A stretch of DNA of 64,000 nt from Neofusicoccum parvum. Taxonomy: Eukaryota; Ascomycota; Dothideomycetes; Botryosphaeriales; Botryosphaeriaceae. The position numbers and the translations under genes are program-made. Location: NCBI GenBank assembly GCA_020912385.1, contig CP087214.1:1674001-1738000 (forward strand). Direction: 5' to 3'. Under the pieces are notes generated by a model. It did no database searches and had not been told where the DNA came from. It saw only the letters and a program-made list of their open reading frames with translations. This document shows positions 1-11,524 of this stretch, in pieces. Within the stretch, counting starts at the first letter, position 1. Every line of letters begins with the position of its first letter.

Positions 1-1374
1 CGTACGCCATGGATCCCGACACGCTGGAGACGAAAGGTGAGTCGATTTCGGAGCGAATCAGGGGGTGGGGGGTAGGTTGAGGAAGACGGAGAAGGGAAGT
101 GATCCGAACGGGGCTGAACGGGGGGTTTTGCGGCAGGGAACTACGACTTCCGCGGGCAGTACGGGTGCCCGACGTTCACCGCGCACCCGAAGGTCGACCC
201 GGCGACGGGCGAGCTCGCGGCCATGGGGTACGAGGCCAAGGGCGACGCGACCACCGACGTGGCGTACTACCTGTTCTCCGCGGCCGGCGAGAAGCTCGAG
301 GAGTGCTGGTTCCAGGCGCCCTTCGCCGGCATGATGCACGACATGGGCTTGACGGACCGCTGGGTTGTCTTCATCGTGCCGCCGCTGGCCGCCGTGCCGC
401 TCGAGAAGCTCAAGGAGGGCCACAAGCATTTCGCCTGGGACGACGAGCGGCCGCTCGCGTTTGGCATCTTGTCGCGGAGGAACCCCAAGCCCGAAGACGT
501 GAAGTGGTTTTACGCACGGAATGCGTTTTACGGCCACACCGGGAACACGTTTGACGGGGAGGATGGGTGCATATACCTGGATGCGCCGCTGACGTACGGG
601 AACAAGGCAGGCGGCCTCCCCCTATTCCCGGAGGAGTCAGATGGGATACTGACGGCCAATAGTTCTGGTTCTTCCCACCCCTCTCCGGAGACCCAAAACT
701 AAACACTCAGAAGTTCAAGTCCCACTATGTGCGCTGGAAGTTCGACCCTTCGGCTGCCGACGGGTCGTGGGTGACGCCAACAGAGCTCATCAATCTAGAA
801 GGAGAGATGCCCAAGGTCGACGACCGCTACCTCACCAAGCCGTACAACACTCTCTTCCTCAGCATGACCGACACGTCGCTGAACCGGGAAAATGCCGTGA
901 TTGGAGGGACATACAACTCGGTGGCCCGGTGCGATGTCAACACTGGGAAATACGTGCACTGGTGTGCAGGACCGGACACGGCGTTGCATGAGGTGGCATT
1001 CTGCCCGAGATCACCTGATGGTAAGCCAAGAAGCGTTTCGCGCTGAGGATAGGAAATGGAACGTTTAGGGTTAACGCGTAGCAGCGCCTGAGGCCGACGG
1101 CTGGGTTATCACGGTTGCGAATAGGCGCGACATTAAGCTCACCAGTATCTTCATTCTGGACACCGCGAAGATACAGGAGGGTCCTATTGCGATTATTGAG
1201 CTGCCGTTTCGCCTACGAGCGGGCATTCATGGAAGCTGGGTGCAGGGTAGGGATCTACCTGAGGATAAAGAGCTCTGTGACATGCATGGCATGACGGAGG
1301 ACATCCGCCAAGAGTTTGAGGGGACCAACGTTCAGACTCCATTTCTCCAGAATGGGCACACGAATGGCGTGTAA
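1..1374 (+). CDS. carotenoid oxygenase family protein (lignostilbene/apocarotenoid cleavage dioxygenase-like), 5'-truncated by window edge
   Basis: Non-haem Fe(II) dioxygenase that cleaves a C=C bond in carotenoids, apocarotenoids or stilbenes. The 3' part is present; the gene begins left of the window. Exons read in frame as 1..36, 137..606, 663..1020 and 1082..1374, stop TAA. All four iron-ligand histidines of the family are visible, in the contexts FTAHPKVD, MMHDMG, FYGHTGN and GIHGSWV. The intron 607..662 appears to start with GC (AAG|GCAGGC) and end at AATAG; this choice restores the expected FWFFPP segment, which would otherwise lie out of frame. The other introns are GT-AG. It converges on an SDR gene and lies upstream of an FAD monooxygenase, suggesting aromatic catabolism. 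I cannot tell carotenoid from stilbene preference by eye. Confidence 0.9.
607..662 (+). other. GC-AG intron in the carotenoid oxygenase gene
   Basis: The reading frame of the upstream exon has no in-phase GT donor between 580 and 702. AAG|GCAGGC at 607 matches the GC-donor pattern, CTGAC near 649 can serve as branch point, and the acceptor is CCAATAG at 662. Joining 606 to 663 is phase 0 and continues directly into FWFFPPLSGDPKLNTQ, a segment expected at this place in the family. Confidence 0.7.
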
Positions 1375-1683
1375 TTTGGACATTCTTTGTCAAGTGGTTG
1401 TTGCTCCCCTCGTTTGAAGCTTAGCCTTAGTGTTACGCAGATTGTTGGTCGTGTGTGCTGATACGTGACATTTTAGTAGGAATGTTGCGATAGGTGCCCA
1501 GCCAGACATCTGTGACAATGGTGGAAAACTTCGGTTTTTCCCTCTCATGTCTTGCTGTTCAAATTTCCACAGAGTTTGACGTCCTCGTTTGCTTCCACAG
1601 ACTCTTGCCGACCTCTTCATTGACGATTGAGCAAGAATTAAATGTTGCCCCCCTGACATACCCGACCTATGAGCCTACAGAAC
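1375..1683. other. intergenic between convergent 3' ends
   Basis: 309 bp between the stop of the oxygenase gene and the stop of the minus-strand SDR gene. It should hold both 3' untranslated regions. I see no further coding, repeat or RNA signal. Confidence 0.6.
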
Positions 1684-2861
1684 TCACTTCTTCTGCAGCA
1701 GCTCGTGCTCCGACTTCACGATCCCTGGCAGTTCTTTCTCAAGGCTTGGCGCCTTCGGGCTCCAGCCAAGGAACTTCCTCGCCCTCCTCGCCTTTCCCCT
1801 GGAGTTCATGCCCCAGCTCAGGGCCTGGAAGTCTGCCAGCTTGAACGCCTCGTCCTTGTCGAGAGAAAAGGTGTCGGGAGCATCAAAGTAGCCAGCCTTG
1901 GTGGCCTCGACTGCAACCTGCTTGGACAGCTCGCCCCACACGTGCTCTCCGTTCTCGGCGAGGAAGTAGCCCTTCTCGCCCCACAGCTCGGGGTTGTTGT
2001 CGCCGGCGGCAGCTGCCTCGGCGAGAAGGACGAAGAGGTCGCTCAGGTCGTGGACGTGGACGTTGTTCCAGTAGGTCTTGCCGGCGCCGATGATGGGGGC
2101 CTTCTTGTGCTCGAGGGAGATCCTGGCCAGCTCGTAAACCTGACGACTGCGTCCGGAAACGGGGCCTCTGCCCGGACCTTCAACCTTGTCAGCGAGATTT
2201 CGTTTGGAAGGCCGGCATGCTTACCGTAGATGGTCGGAGGGCAGATGATGGCCGTTTTGACGGACTCGCCGGTCTTGGTACCAGCGCTGAGCACCACCTG
2301 GTCGACGTCGCGGTGGAAGGCGTGGTCGGGGAGACCGGTGAGCTCTTCGACCTTGTCGAGGTCGTCGTATACTTTGTCAGAAGCCTCTCCATACCTATCA
2401 GCATCGGCATCGACGTAGGTCAGGATGCCAGTGCCGCTGGTGTGGAGCCAGTACCCGGGATGATCTTTAGAGTGGCCGCCCGCCAGGCCCTCGGCGATGG
2501 CTTTGGCGGCACCTTTGTGGTCTGAAGCATCGGCGGTATCTGGGGCCTGTCAGCGAGGTGCCGTTTGAGTCTTCAGGTATACTCACGGACGACGATGTCA
2601 GCCTTGGCGGCTTGCTCTTTGATCAGGTCGTAGCTGTCCAGGTCGCCGTAGACGAGGGTCACATCGGGGTAGGCTTGGGTCACTTGGGCTCCCTTCTCTT
2701 TGGTCCGGACCAGAGCAGTGTAGGACCAATCGGAGTGCTTCTTGTGCAGGGCATAGAGGGCATCGCCGCCGATGTAGCCGGTGGCACCAGTGCTGTGGAG
2801 TTGTCAGGCGCGGCAGGGATCACGGGACAGGAGCTGTTTACATGAAGACTCTCGGGGCCAT
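1684..2861 (-). CDS. NAD-dependent epimerase/dehydratase-like extended SDR
   Basis: Rossmann-fold oxidoreductase of the extended SDR type, likely cytosolic. Model, in minus order: 2842..2861, 2587..2792, 2225..2539, 1684..2177; 344 aa. The start ATG gives MAPRVFI followed across intron 1 by TGATGYIGGDAL, the N-terminal dinucleotide-binding glycine motif. Later segments are DIVVHTADASDHKGAAKA, PPTIYGPGRGPVSGRSRQVYEL and NNVHVHDLSDLFVLLAEAA, all typical of a fungal NAD-epimerase-like group. The splice sites were chosen by phase: donors GTAAAC, GTGAGT and GTAAGC; acceptors CACAG, CCCAG and TGAAG. Substrate is unknown. Its 5' end faces the FAD monooxygenase across about 1 kb, so the two could share regulatory DNA. 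Confidence 0.88.
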
Positions 2862-3380
2862 TGCGGTGGATGCAGAGCAGTGCGGTGTTTGTGCAGACTG
2901 AGACGGTGGGCGGGCGAAGCGGAGGCAGCTTCTGGCGCAAGAGCGGGTATTGAGCAGCTGGACTGGCTGAGTAATGGCGTGGAGAAGCAGCAGACCGGCG
3001 GCGTCGAAGCTTCGGTGATGAAGTCATCCGCGCCGCCCTAGGCCGGAACGGGCAGCCACCCCCACCGTCACTTCTCCAATCGTCGCGCCCCGTCCAGCGC
3101 AGGTGGCGCCATTCCTCGTGGAATCTTCACCCGCCTGGACCACTGGCAGCAGTCATTCCCCGACGCTCGCGGCTCCGCAGCAGAAACAGCATCGTTTGAG
3201 GGCGCAGACTTCAAGGCGCACGGCGTGGTGTTGAGCAAGTGGATTAGCCGAGCACGCGGCCGGAGGGGTACACCAGACGAGGGGCACGAGGGGCGCGAGG
3301 GGCAGAATTACATCCCCGCGGCGCCACGCGCACTTAAAAGCGCGTCGATGCCGTCGTCGGGCCCGCTCGGCGTCCTGTGT

Positions 3381-3409
3381 GGTCCTGGGTCCTGGGTCCT
3401 GGGTCCTGG
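3381..3409. repeat. 7-bp tandem repeat (unit GGTCCTG, about 4 copies)
   Basis: Four consecutive copies of the unit are directly readable within the divergent promoter region. Such short repeats often vary in length between strains. Confidence 0.8.
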
Positions 3410-3840
3410 CCTTCCTACGCGCCTGTGACAAACGCGCGGGCCTGAGGCTCGTCGGCCAAAGTCTAACCCGCACTGTGTAAGCAGCTACTAAGCAGCCAGA
3501 GCAACCACAACACCAGCTGCGTTTCAGCATGTCAGCCGAGCGTCCACCTCAACGACGCGGCATCCGCCGCGCTTGCGCCGCAACAGACTTTCTTTGTGTC
3601 TCTTAATCCGCAAATCCGACTCGCTCCCCGTCTGCGTCGCCGGCCGCGGTGGAAACATCTCCTATCGTCCGCTTACACGCTCCTGAGCAATCCTCTTCTA
3701 AGCTGAGTCGCGCCCCGCCAAGCAAATTTCTCACTAGTGCGGGGCGCCTGGGACGTGCTTCCAACCTCATTTCTCTCTATAAGGCCTGCTGTCCAAGCCG
3801 CCTATTTCGTCCAGTGTAGTCAGCAGCAGTCCGCTCCCTT

Positions 3841-3860
3841 CCCCCCCCCCCCCCCCCCCC
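3841..3860. repeat. poly-C tract (20 C)
   Basis: Uninterrupted run of 20 cytosines, 57 bp upstream of the ATG of the FAD monooxygenase, probably in its 5' UTR or core promoter. Exact length may be unreliable because of sequencing slippage. Confidence 0.85.
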
Positions 3861-3917
3861 GAATCCTGCGCCAAGCCCAGTCCCACGCCCCCGAACACAG
3901 CTTGGACCGCTGCCAAA

Positions 3918-6133
3918 ATGGTCGAGTCCAGCGGCTCGAGCGGCTTCTCGACCCCGGACGGCGCGAAGACGCCCGACGTGGAGATCGAGGTCGACACGCT
4001 CATCATCGGCGCTGGCCCGGCCGGTGCGGCGCTCGCCTGCTTTCTGGCATCGCACGGTTAGCAGCCCACAGCCTCTCCCTGGACGCTTCCGCATCAGCTC
4101 ATGGCTCTTTCGCGCAGGAATCAAGGGCCTCATGGTCAGCAGGGCTCCAACCAATGCCGACACGCCGCGAGCCCACATCACGAATGCCGCCGCTCTGGGT
4201 AAGTCCCCAGGATGAACGGACGCGAGCCTTGAACGTGATCTAGAAATCATGGCGTCAGTGTGCGGACCCATGAGGAATCAGTTATGCAGCAACTTCCCCC
4301 GTCAAAAGCACCCCGCTGTTGCCGCACTCCGCCACAGGACGTTGCCCGACGAAGAACGTGCCAGTAACGTGATCCACCAGAATGCCTCCGCGACATCGGG
4401 CTGGAGGACGAGTTGATGAACCTGGCCACCAAGGGCGACATGATGGTCCACACGCGCTGGTGCTACAGCATGGCCGGCCGCGAGTACGCCCGCATCTACT
4501 CCTGGGGCAACGACCCCGACCGCAAGGTCTGCTCTCATCCGACCACCCCCAACCGCGCCGACTGACGCACCACCCAGGGCGACTACGAGCGCGCCAGCCC
4601 CTGCCGACACGTCGACCTCCCGCAAACGCTCCTCGAGCCGGTCCTGGTCCGGTACGCGGCGCTGAACGGCATCACGTGCCGCTTCGACACGGAGTTCGTG
4701 TCCTTCACCGACCACTCGACGCACGTCGTCACCGTCCTGCGCGACCGGCTGACGGGCCGCACGTACAGTGTGCGCTCGCGCTTCCTGTTCGGCGCGGACG
4801 GGGCGCGGTCGCGCGTGCAGCAGCAGCTGGGACTGCCGCTGGTCAAGAAGCCGGCTCAGGGGCTGGCCATCAACGTGCTGGTGCGCGCTGACCTGCAGCA
4901 CCTGATGAAGACGCGGCCCGGGAACCTGCACTGGATATTCCAGGCGGACAGGGAGCACCCGGCGTTTGGGTGGCAGGTTCGCCTTCCTCCCCTCTCAACC
5001 ACCACCAGGCATCAGCACTGACGCTTCCCCCTAGTGCATCGCCCGGATGGTGCGGGCGTGGGACGAGTGGATGTTCATCATGCTGCCCGATCCAGCCTGC
5101 GGCACCGACGTCGACGCGACGAAAGAAGAGTACCTCTCGCGGGTGCGCGAGCTGATCGGCGACGACACGCCGTGCGAGGTGCTCGACGTGTCCAAGTGGT
5201 ACATCAACGAGATCTACGCGGAGCAGTACTCAGCCGGCAACGTCTTCTGCCTGGGCGATGCCGTGCACCGGCATCCGCCCTTCAACGGGCTCGGCTCCAA
5301 CACGTGCGTGCAGGACGCGTACAACCTGGCCTGGAAGGTCGCCTACGTGCTGCAAGGCAAAGCGGGCGTTGACCTGCTCTCCACGTGAGTCTCCGCCGCC
5401 CTCCCCCCTTTCCCAGCCCCAACGCTGAACACCACCACCACAGCTTCTCCACCGAACGCCAACCCGTCGGCCGCGCCGTCGTCACCCGCGCAAACAACGG
5501 CTTCCGCGAGCACGCCGCCGTCTGGTCCGCCCTCGGCCTGACCGACGCCTCCCCGGCCACGTCCATCGCCGAGCTCGAAGCCGCCACGCCCGCCGGCCGC
5601 CGGCGCCGCGCCGCCCTGCAGCACGCCATCGCGCAGACGCGCCGCGAGTTCCACGCCCTGGGCATCGAGATGAACCAGTCGTACGCCGCGTCGGCCGCCG
5701 TCGCGGCCGACGACGGCCACGACGACGGCCTGCAGCACGTCGCCGACCCGGAGCTGACGTACGTCCCGTCCACGCTCCCCGGCCGCCGCCTGCCGCACGT
5801 CTGGCTGGCCAAGGCCGTGCCGGCCGGCCGCGTGTCGACCCACGACGTCGCCGGCAGCGGCCGCTTCACGCTGTTCACCGGCATTGGCGGCGAGCCGTGG
5901 GAGGCGGCCGCCGCGGCCGCCGCGCGCGAGCTGGGCATAGCCGTGCGCGTCGTCGCCGTGGGGTTCGGCTGCGAGCTCGAGGATCCGTACTTCGACTGGG
6001 CGCGCGCGCGCGCGGCGTCGACGAGGACGGGTGCGTGCTGGTGCGGCCGGATCGGTTCGTGGCGTGGAGGGCGGAGACGGCGGGGAGGGAGGGCGAGCTG
6101 CTGGGCGTGTTGAGGAGGGTGTTGGCGAGGTAG
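3918..6133 (+). CDS. FAD-dependent monooxygenase, phenol hydroxylase/TfdB type, with apparent C-terminal frameshift
   Basis: Flavin aromatic hydroxylase using NAD(P)H and O2. Exons: 3918..4056, 4118..4198, 4381..4526, 4578..4976, 5035..5384, 5444 onward. Seen in order: N-terminal LIIGAGPAGAALACFLASHG (dinucleotide binding), DG motif FLFGADGARSRV, GD motif FCLGDAVHRHPPFNGLGSN (FAD ribityl binding), then a thioredoxin-like C-terminal domain as in phenol hydroxylases. The expected C-terminus (VDEDGCVLVRPDRFVAWRA, stop 6131..6133) lies in a different frame from the upstream coding. The switch falls in a (CG)n tract at 6000-6014, where removing 2 nt restores about 600 aa. Read as printed, the frame ends at 6113 with an unrelated 20-25 residue tail. 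Substrate unknown. Confidence 0.88.
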
Positions 6134-9100
6134 GGTGGGGGATTGAAGTGGTGGGTACGGGTTGCGTACGTAGATGGATGGGTACATGGGATTCGGCTTA
6201 GATCTAGTGGGTTCAGGGATGAGCATCGCGAATCGAAGAATGCCTTTCTATCTTCATCATCATTCAGAGCTCAAGCAAAGGCTCGGTATGTCTTGTTGAC
6301 GATCGGGAATTACAGGCTTTCGATCTCTGAATCTGATAGACTGGACTCTCAAAAGTGGACTCCACCAGTGAAACCCAAATGGCATACTGCGGCCATGCTC
6401 GAATATTGTGCTAACCAATGAGGTTATACACATGATGGCCTTCATGGGAGTTTCACTGGCTGAAAGGGGTTATAACCTCCGATCGCCTCACAACGGTGAT
6501 CTGTGGAGAAACAACATTCTTTTGGTTGCTGCTGGAGCAACTTTGCCCGGGCCGGAAAACAGATAACACTTCTCTCAGGTGATGTTTCATTGCCTATAAA
6601 TAGGCGGTCAAAGACCTGTTAGGGCCTGCCTCATATCAGCCTTCCACCTCTTTATGTTCTTACCTGTTTAAAAAAGGCCCAAAAGGGTCCGTTCCACATC
6701 GGAAGAGACCGACTTCACGCCAACCCCCACGCCCTCGTATACGCTTCTTCACGTTTTCACCTCTTCAGGTAAACAACAAAAGAGAGAAAGAAAGAAAAAA
6801 GAAACTCTACCATCCACGAACGGACAAACACCAAGTCCACCAACCACGGAGGACGGCGTCGGCCCTACTCACGACCGCTTTTCCGACCGTTCATGCGAGA
6901 AGCCCGGAAGCTTCGCTCCTCCTGCACGACCACGAGTAGGACGCGCACGCGGGCCTTCTCGGCCAATTGTTTCCCGACGCGCCGGGTGCGGTGGCAGAAA
7001 GAAAGGCCTCGGCCCGCGATAACCTTCTCCGTCGAGACCCTGTCGTCCGGGCTCGCTCGGTGCGTGGCCTGGCCGCCGCACGCTCCGCTTTGGGAAGGAC
7101 GCTCGGCGGTGGGGTGGTGGATGGTGTTCGGTTTGGGTTGCCCGGTGTCTGGATTCTGTCGCGGACTTTCCTCTTCTACGGGGTGGGGAGCGGCTGGACG
7201 TGGGCCAGGTTACACCTCTCTCTCTGTCTTTCTCGGGCGGAGTTCGAAGCGGGAGCTGCGGGAAATGTCATCCGGGATGGATGCTTCAGCTACTGTGTGC
7301 GATTGCTCTGCCGTGGCGACAGGTTCGCATCGGCTCGGATGTTCTGGAGGAGCTGGCCATCGGGCACGTCTGCAGTGTTACGGAAGGAGAGCAGGAGTCG
7401 AAGGTTCCGAGAGCTTTTGCTTCTCGCTGTTCTGTCCGGTAGCCGGAGACTGAGATGCGGGGAGTGATGTGACGACAGGGTGCAGGGTAGTCGTGTGGCC
7501 GCCGTGGGCTGGTTTTCCGTCTTCTTTCCACGGACACCATGAAGAGAGATGAGAAGAAAGAGAAACCTACATTCGCTCCGGACAATCACGCTTGCCAGGA
7601 CTTTGTGGGAGCACTTGCGAACAAATATACTCCTAGACACCGCCTTCACAGTAGTCTTCTTAGCCTCGGCCACAGCAAAGATCGAGAGCAATGGGAACAG
7701 ACCATTACGTGTTTTCCGAAAGGAACTTGTTTGCGCACACGTGCGCTGAGACAATTTCAACACCCTGTGTCGGGCATGTTTCCTGCCTCTTTGCGTGAGA
7801 TTGAACGGACGGGGCCAGGAAAAAAAGCATAAATCCCGCTTCCGCTGCCACAGTCGCCGGCTTATCCGAACGAGGTGGGAGAGAGCGGGAAGGCGGCGAG
7901 TCCCGGAACACGGCAAGGAAGCTGAGCATGGATGATGCTTTTATAGGTGACCCAGGTCTTTCTGCCTCCCTCACGATTGATTGAAATGTCTCGGGAGAGT
8001 GTCGCTAAGACGGGGCAGCGCGGATAACGATGCGTCGGATGGGGTGGCCTGAAGTTACAGGGCCTGGAACAAGTCGTCCAGGTCGTTGCCTGGTCAGAGC
8101 GCGGGGAAGCATGGCAAGGCAAGGGTGCGACGTGTGAGCTCCGATGAGTGAGTGTTTGACGATTGCGAGCAGGACCGGCAGGTGAAAATATCTGAGTCGC
8201 AATGCAAATCTTCCGACGCACTGGCTCGACAGGTCAAAAGACATCGCGTGGCAAGGAAAATGATTCCCTCTGGAGATTCCAGACACCCAAGCTTTCGTGC
8301 CGGTGAATGATTCAAATAGCTGGTCGGCTGCAGGGAAAAACTGGAGGCCCCACCGCCGTTCTCCACACTCGTCCTGCGCCCTGTGTGCGGCTGAGGATTT
8401 GCTGACTCAGGTGCCTGGCAGAGGCCAAACCGCGACGAAAAAGAGAGATGCTCATTGGAAGGCGATCATTGGTTGGCATGGTTCCCCGCAATGGTCTGCC
8501 TCGCCCCATCCGTGCGCGTCGCCAACTGACACTTGGCGGGCTCGCCTTTCTGGGTGTCTAAAGAGGTATGTTCCTCACGCTTCGCGTGATTGTGGTTCGA
8601 CCGTGAGGTGGTCTGGTGCAATGAGGGGCTGTGGTCAAACGGCAGCCCAATCAGTCGTGCCGAGGCGAAGATATAGATCTCAGAGACGAGCAGAACACAG
8701 CGCCCTCGGCGTCTATCCCTGAGCTACTTCCCAAGCAATCATGTACTTGCTTTTCTTTGCAGCGGCTACCATGACCTCCTTTAATCTCTGCTTGATCCGA
8801 TCAAGCAGTCCATTTCACTTGGACCGAGATGTGACTCCCCAAGCTTGAGGCGCAGGTTTGAAACTAGCATCGAGCACACCCACCTTATCGTCATCGTTGC
8901 GCGTATGTATACAGAACGGGGCACATAGGATGTGTGTGAAAATTTCAAATCAAGCCCAGCGTCGGTGAAGATGTCGATGTTCATGCAGTTCGTTACATCC
9001 GAACCCCTATCCCCCTGCAGTTTCGTTAGCTATACAGAGACACTATCCACGGTATGTCTCCCAGCAGCGAAATTGAGGAGGCGTTCCATTGATCCGAAAT

Positions 9101-11524
9101 CCCGACGTGGGGAACCCGCGGGCTGCAGGAGATCATGCAGTCGTCTGAGCGGTCCGCCTGCAGGTATGTCTAGTCTGATGAGATATTTCTCTCTGCCGTC
9201 GTCGGGCTCTTGCAGTAGATGCTCCCTGAGTATAGGAACTGGTCTAAATCAGGGCGGCGGATGCAGATCAGTCCGAGAGGGTCATAGTGGTGTAAGAGCA
9301 CGAAAGAAGGATGAGGCGCCTTGACTAGAAGGGGTATAGCTTCCGCCTCAGAGTTCAGGTGTAATTTATGATGGAATGGTGCCTAGCAATGTCGAAATAG
9401 CACAAGCGAAGGGGGCCAGGAATTAGTACAACGTCGCGACACGTGGGTTGCCGCAAGCCGCGTGAAACGCTCCTCTCGTGCGAGCAAGTGCGGCGGCCAG
9501 TAGCGAACGCTAGTCCCACGCCACCTATCCGTTGCGCGAGTCCGTCACCGGACGACGGGAAGTGAGGTGGTGAAGGATTCTTGCAGTTAAGTGAAGATCG
9601 CAGCATGCAGGAACGTGTCGCAGGTCAGCTCTGCGGCACAGCCAACACAGGCAAAAGGGGCGTTGAAACAGGCCCGGGGTGGAACAGACTACTACGTAGT
9701 ATGGCCTAGGCATTCAGGGCAGCCTCGCTGGGCACGCATTGCAGTGTCAGCCCTCCAAGCTCTTTGCAGATTTGCCGTCATAGCCAATAGGGGCGGCCTA
9801 TCGAGTCGAAGGAGCCGAATACGACCGAGATCCAGAGATCAATTCCAGTTTGTGGAGAGTTCGGGGTCCTTTGCGAGCGGCATGTGGCTTGGACAGCGAG
9901 CGGCGGTTCGGCAGACGCTGGTTGCTCCCCGAACCGTGGGACCAATGAATCTGGCTCGTGGCCGGGCTGGCAGCCACCCCTCGAGGTACCCGCCGGCTAC
10001 GGCTAGGGTCAGGGCACTGGGAGACGGCGCGTCTAGTGCTGGGCTGGACGCATCAAGCACCGTTGACCGCGGACGACGAGATTGCTGCCGTCTGGTAGAG
10101 GCGTCGTGCCGCGCGCGAGGGAAGGAGCATCTGGCCAGGGCGGCACGAGCGGGTCCGCAGCGGCGGCAAGGCTGAGGGAGCGGGATGCTCGAGCAGCGTC
10201 GCGCGCGGGCGGAGACTTGGCGGGAGGTGAGGATAGCGTTGCGGTGTTGAGTGCTGTGGCAGCGTGTCGGAGCGGCCGCAGGGGCGAGGGCGGAAGACAG
10301 CGATGTTCGTGCCGCGCAGGGAGGATGCCCGGCGGGCGAGGCCAAGCGTGGAGAGGGCCGGCCGTGAGTGGAGGGCGCGCGGAGAGCGAGTCGCGGATCG
10401 GCGGCTGGAACGCAGGCGATCGGTCGGGCCGGCACTGGCCAGCGCGCATCCGCAAATCCTCGCGCCCGGACGCGCTTCCTCTCAGCCCTGGCGACGACCA
10501 AGCCACACCACCACCGCCGGCTGCCGGCCAGCTGCCACTGCGCGCTTGCCAGCTGTACGTGTGCCGACTGCGGCGATCTGCGACGCCGCCGGAGCGCGTT
10601 CTGCCTGCCACGCGCCGCCCAAGCACCCGCCCGGCCATCCCACCTTTGGCGCCTCTGCCACCGCCGGCGCCCGCTGCCTCCAGCTCCTCCTCTGTCCGCG
10701 GTCGCCATGCTCCGCAGCGCCCGGCGCCGGCGGGATGACGCCTGCAACAGGTCCCGCTCGTTCCGCGGCGGGCGTCAGCGATGGCCGACGAGAGCGCGGT
10801 GGCCGAGCCTCCACCACCGCGCCGCCCCGTCTCCCCTCTAGAGTGCAATCGGCCCTTCGTATCCCTGAGGCTGGCTGCTGGCCATCTGCGTGCGGCCCAA
10901 TCGCGCGCCTGGGTCGTCCGGCCGCTGGGATTCACGCCTCCGCTGCCGGTGATCTGCCAGGCTTTCCCGTCGGCGCTCCGCTAGCGAGCACCAGTCCCTC
11001 ATGTGGTCCTGGACGGTATCTGGGAGATCCGCAGATCGCTCGGCCTCGTGGCAAACGCCCGTTTGGGCCGTGTCACTTCTCTGCCCGGCCCCAGCGGCCA
11101 GCCCGGGCGCCGGAGCTAGCTACGACGCTCAAGTCCCCGCGCTTCAGCCTCCCGCCCGACCCAGGGATCTCTCGTCAGTGCCTGGCCCATGATTCATGGT
11201 GCGAAAGCTAATTGTCGAAGCCAACGCGGCTGCTTTAGCGTCCCATGCTTTGCAGCGCGCCCTCTGCGCCATGGGCTTCTCCCGTTCCCATCTCCATGGC
11301 TCGCCGTGCGTGGATATAGCCCGTCCACCTGCTCCACGCTGCACATCACTGCGAGTCGCATCCCGAAGCTCTTATACGCCCGGCCTGACTCCTGTCCTCC
11401 CTGCCAGGCCATTGGTGTCTTGTCCTTTGGCCGTTGCGCCTTCGATCCCTACCTTCCCCAGGCCTTGCTCTCCCGACGTTCTTTTGCCCTTTCCCACCTC
11501 GCCGCCCGCTCTCGTCACTGCGCC
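6134..11524. other. long gene-poor region
   Basis: 5.4 kb with no ORF I can tie to a protein family. 6134-6900 is moderately AT-rich and contains a CTATAAATAG element at 6594-6603. 6890-7500 and 9600-11200 carry many overlapping ORFs on both strands, which is what high GC alone produces; none shows a domain. The right end must include the promoter and 5' UTR of the membrane protein starting at 11525. Unrecognised noncoding transcripts cannot be excluded. Confidence 0.5.
6594..6603. promoter_or_regulatory. CTATAAATAG element (TATA box or Rlm1/MEF2-type MADS site)
   Basis: The ten bases match CTA(A/T)4TAG, the binding consensus of Rlm1/MEF2 MADS-box factors, and also contain a TATAAATA box. 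It lies within the symmetric 14-mer at 6592-6605. No gene begins nearby, so whether it is used is unknown. Confidence 0.3.

Larger units (their letters stand above)
2862..3917. other. divergent intergenic/promoter region
   Basis: About 1.06 kb between the SDR gene (-) and the FAD monooxygenase gene (+). It holds a 7-bp tandem repeat at 3381-3409 and a run of 20 C at 3841-3860 just upstream of the monooxygenase start. Several overlapping short ORFs on both strands show no recognisable protein. Presumed promoters and 5' UTRs of both neighbours. Confidence 0.55.

Noticed and set aside
6893..7467. Two overlapping plus-strand ORFs (186 and 166 aa) downstream of the CTATAAATAG element
   Set aside because: Neither gives a recognisable protein and neither shows the strong third-position bias of the real genes in this window.
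9591..11211. Long overlapping ORFs on both strands (up to ~315 aa)
   Set aside because: High GC depletes stop codons; the frames overlap each other, several begin at non-ATG codons, and the translations are Arg/Ala/Pro-rich with no domain.
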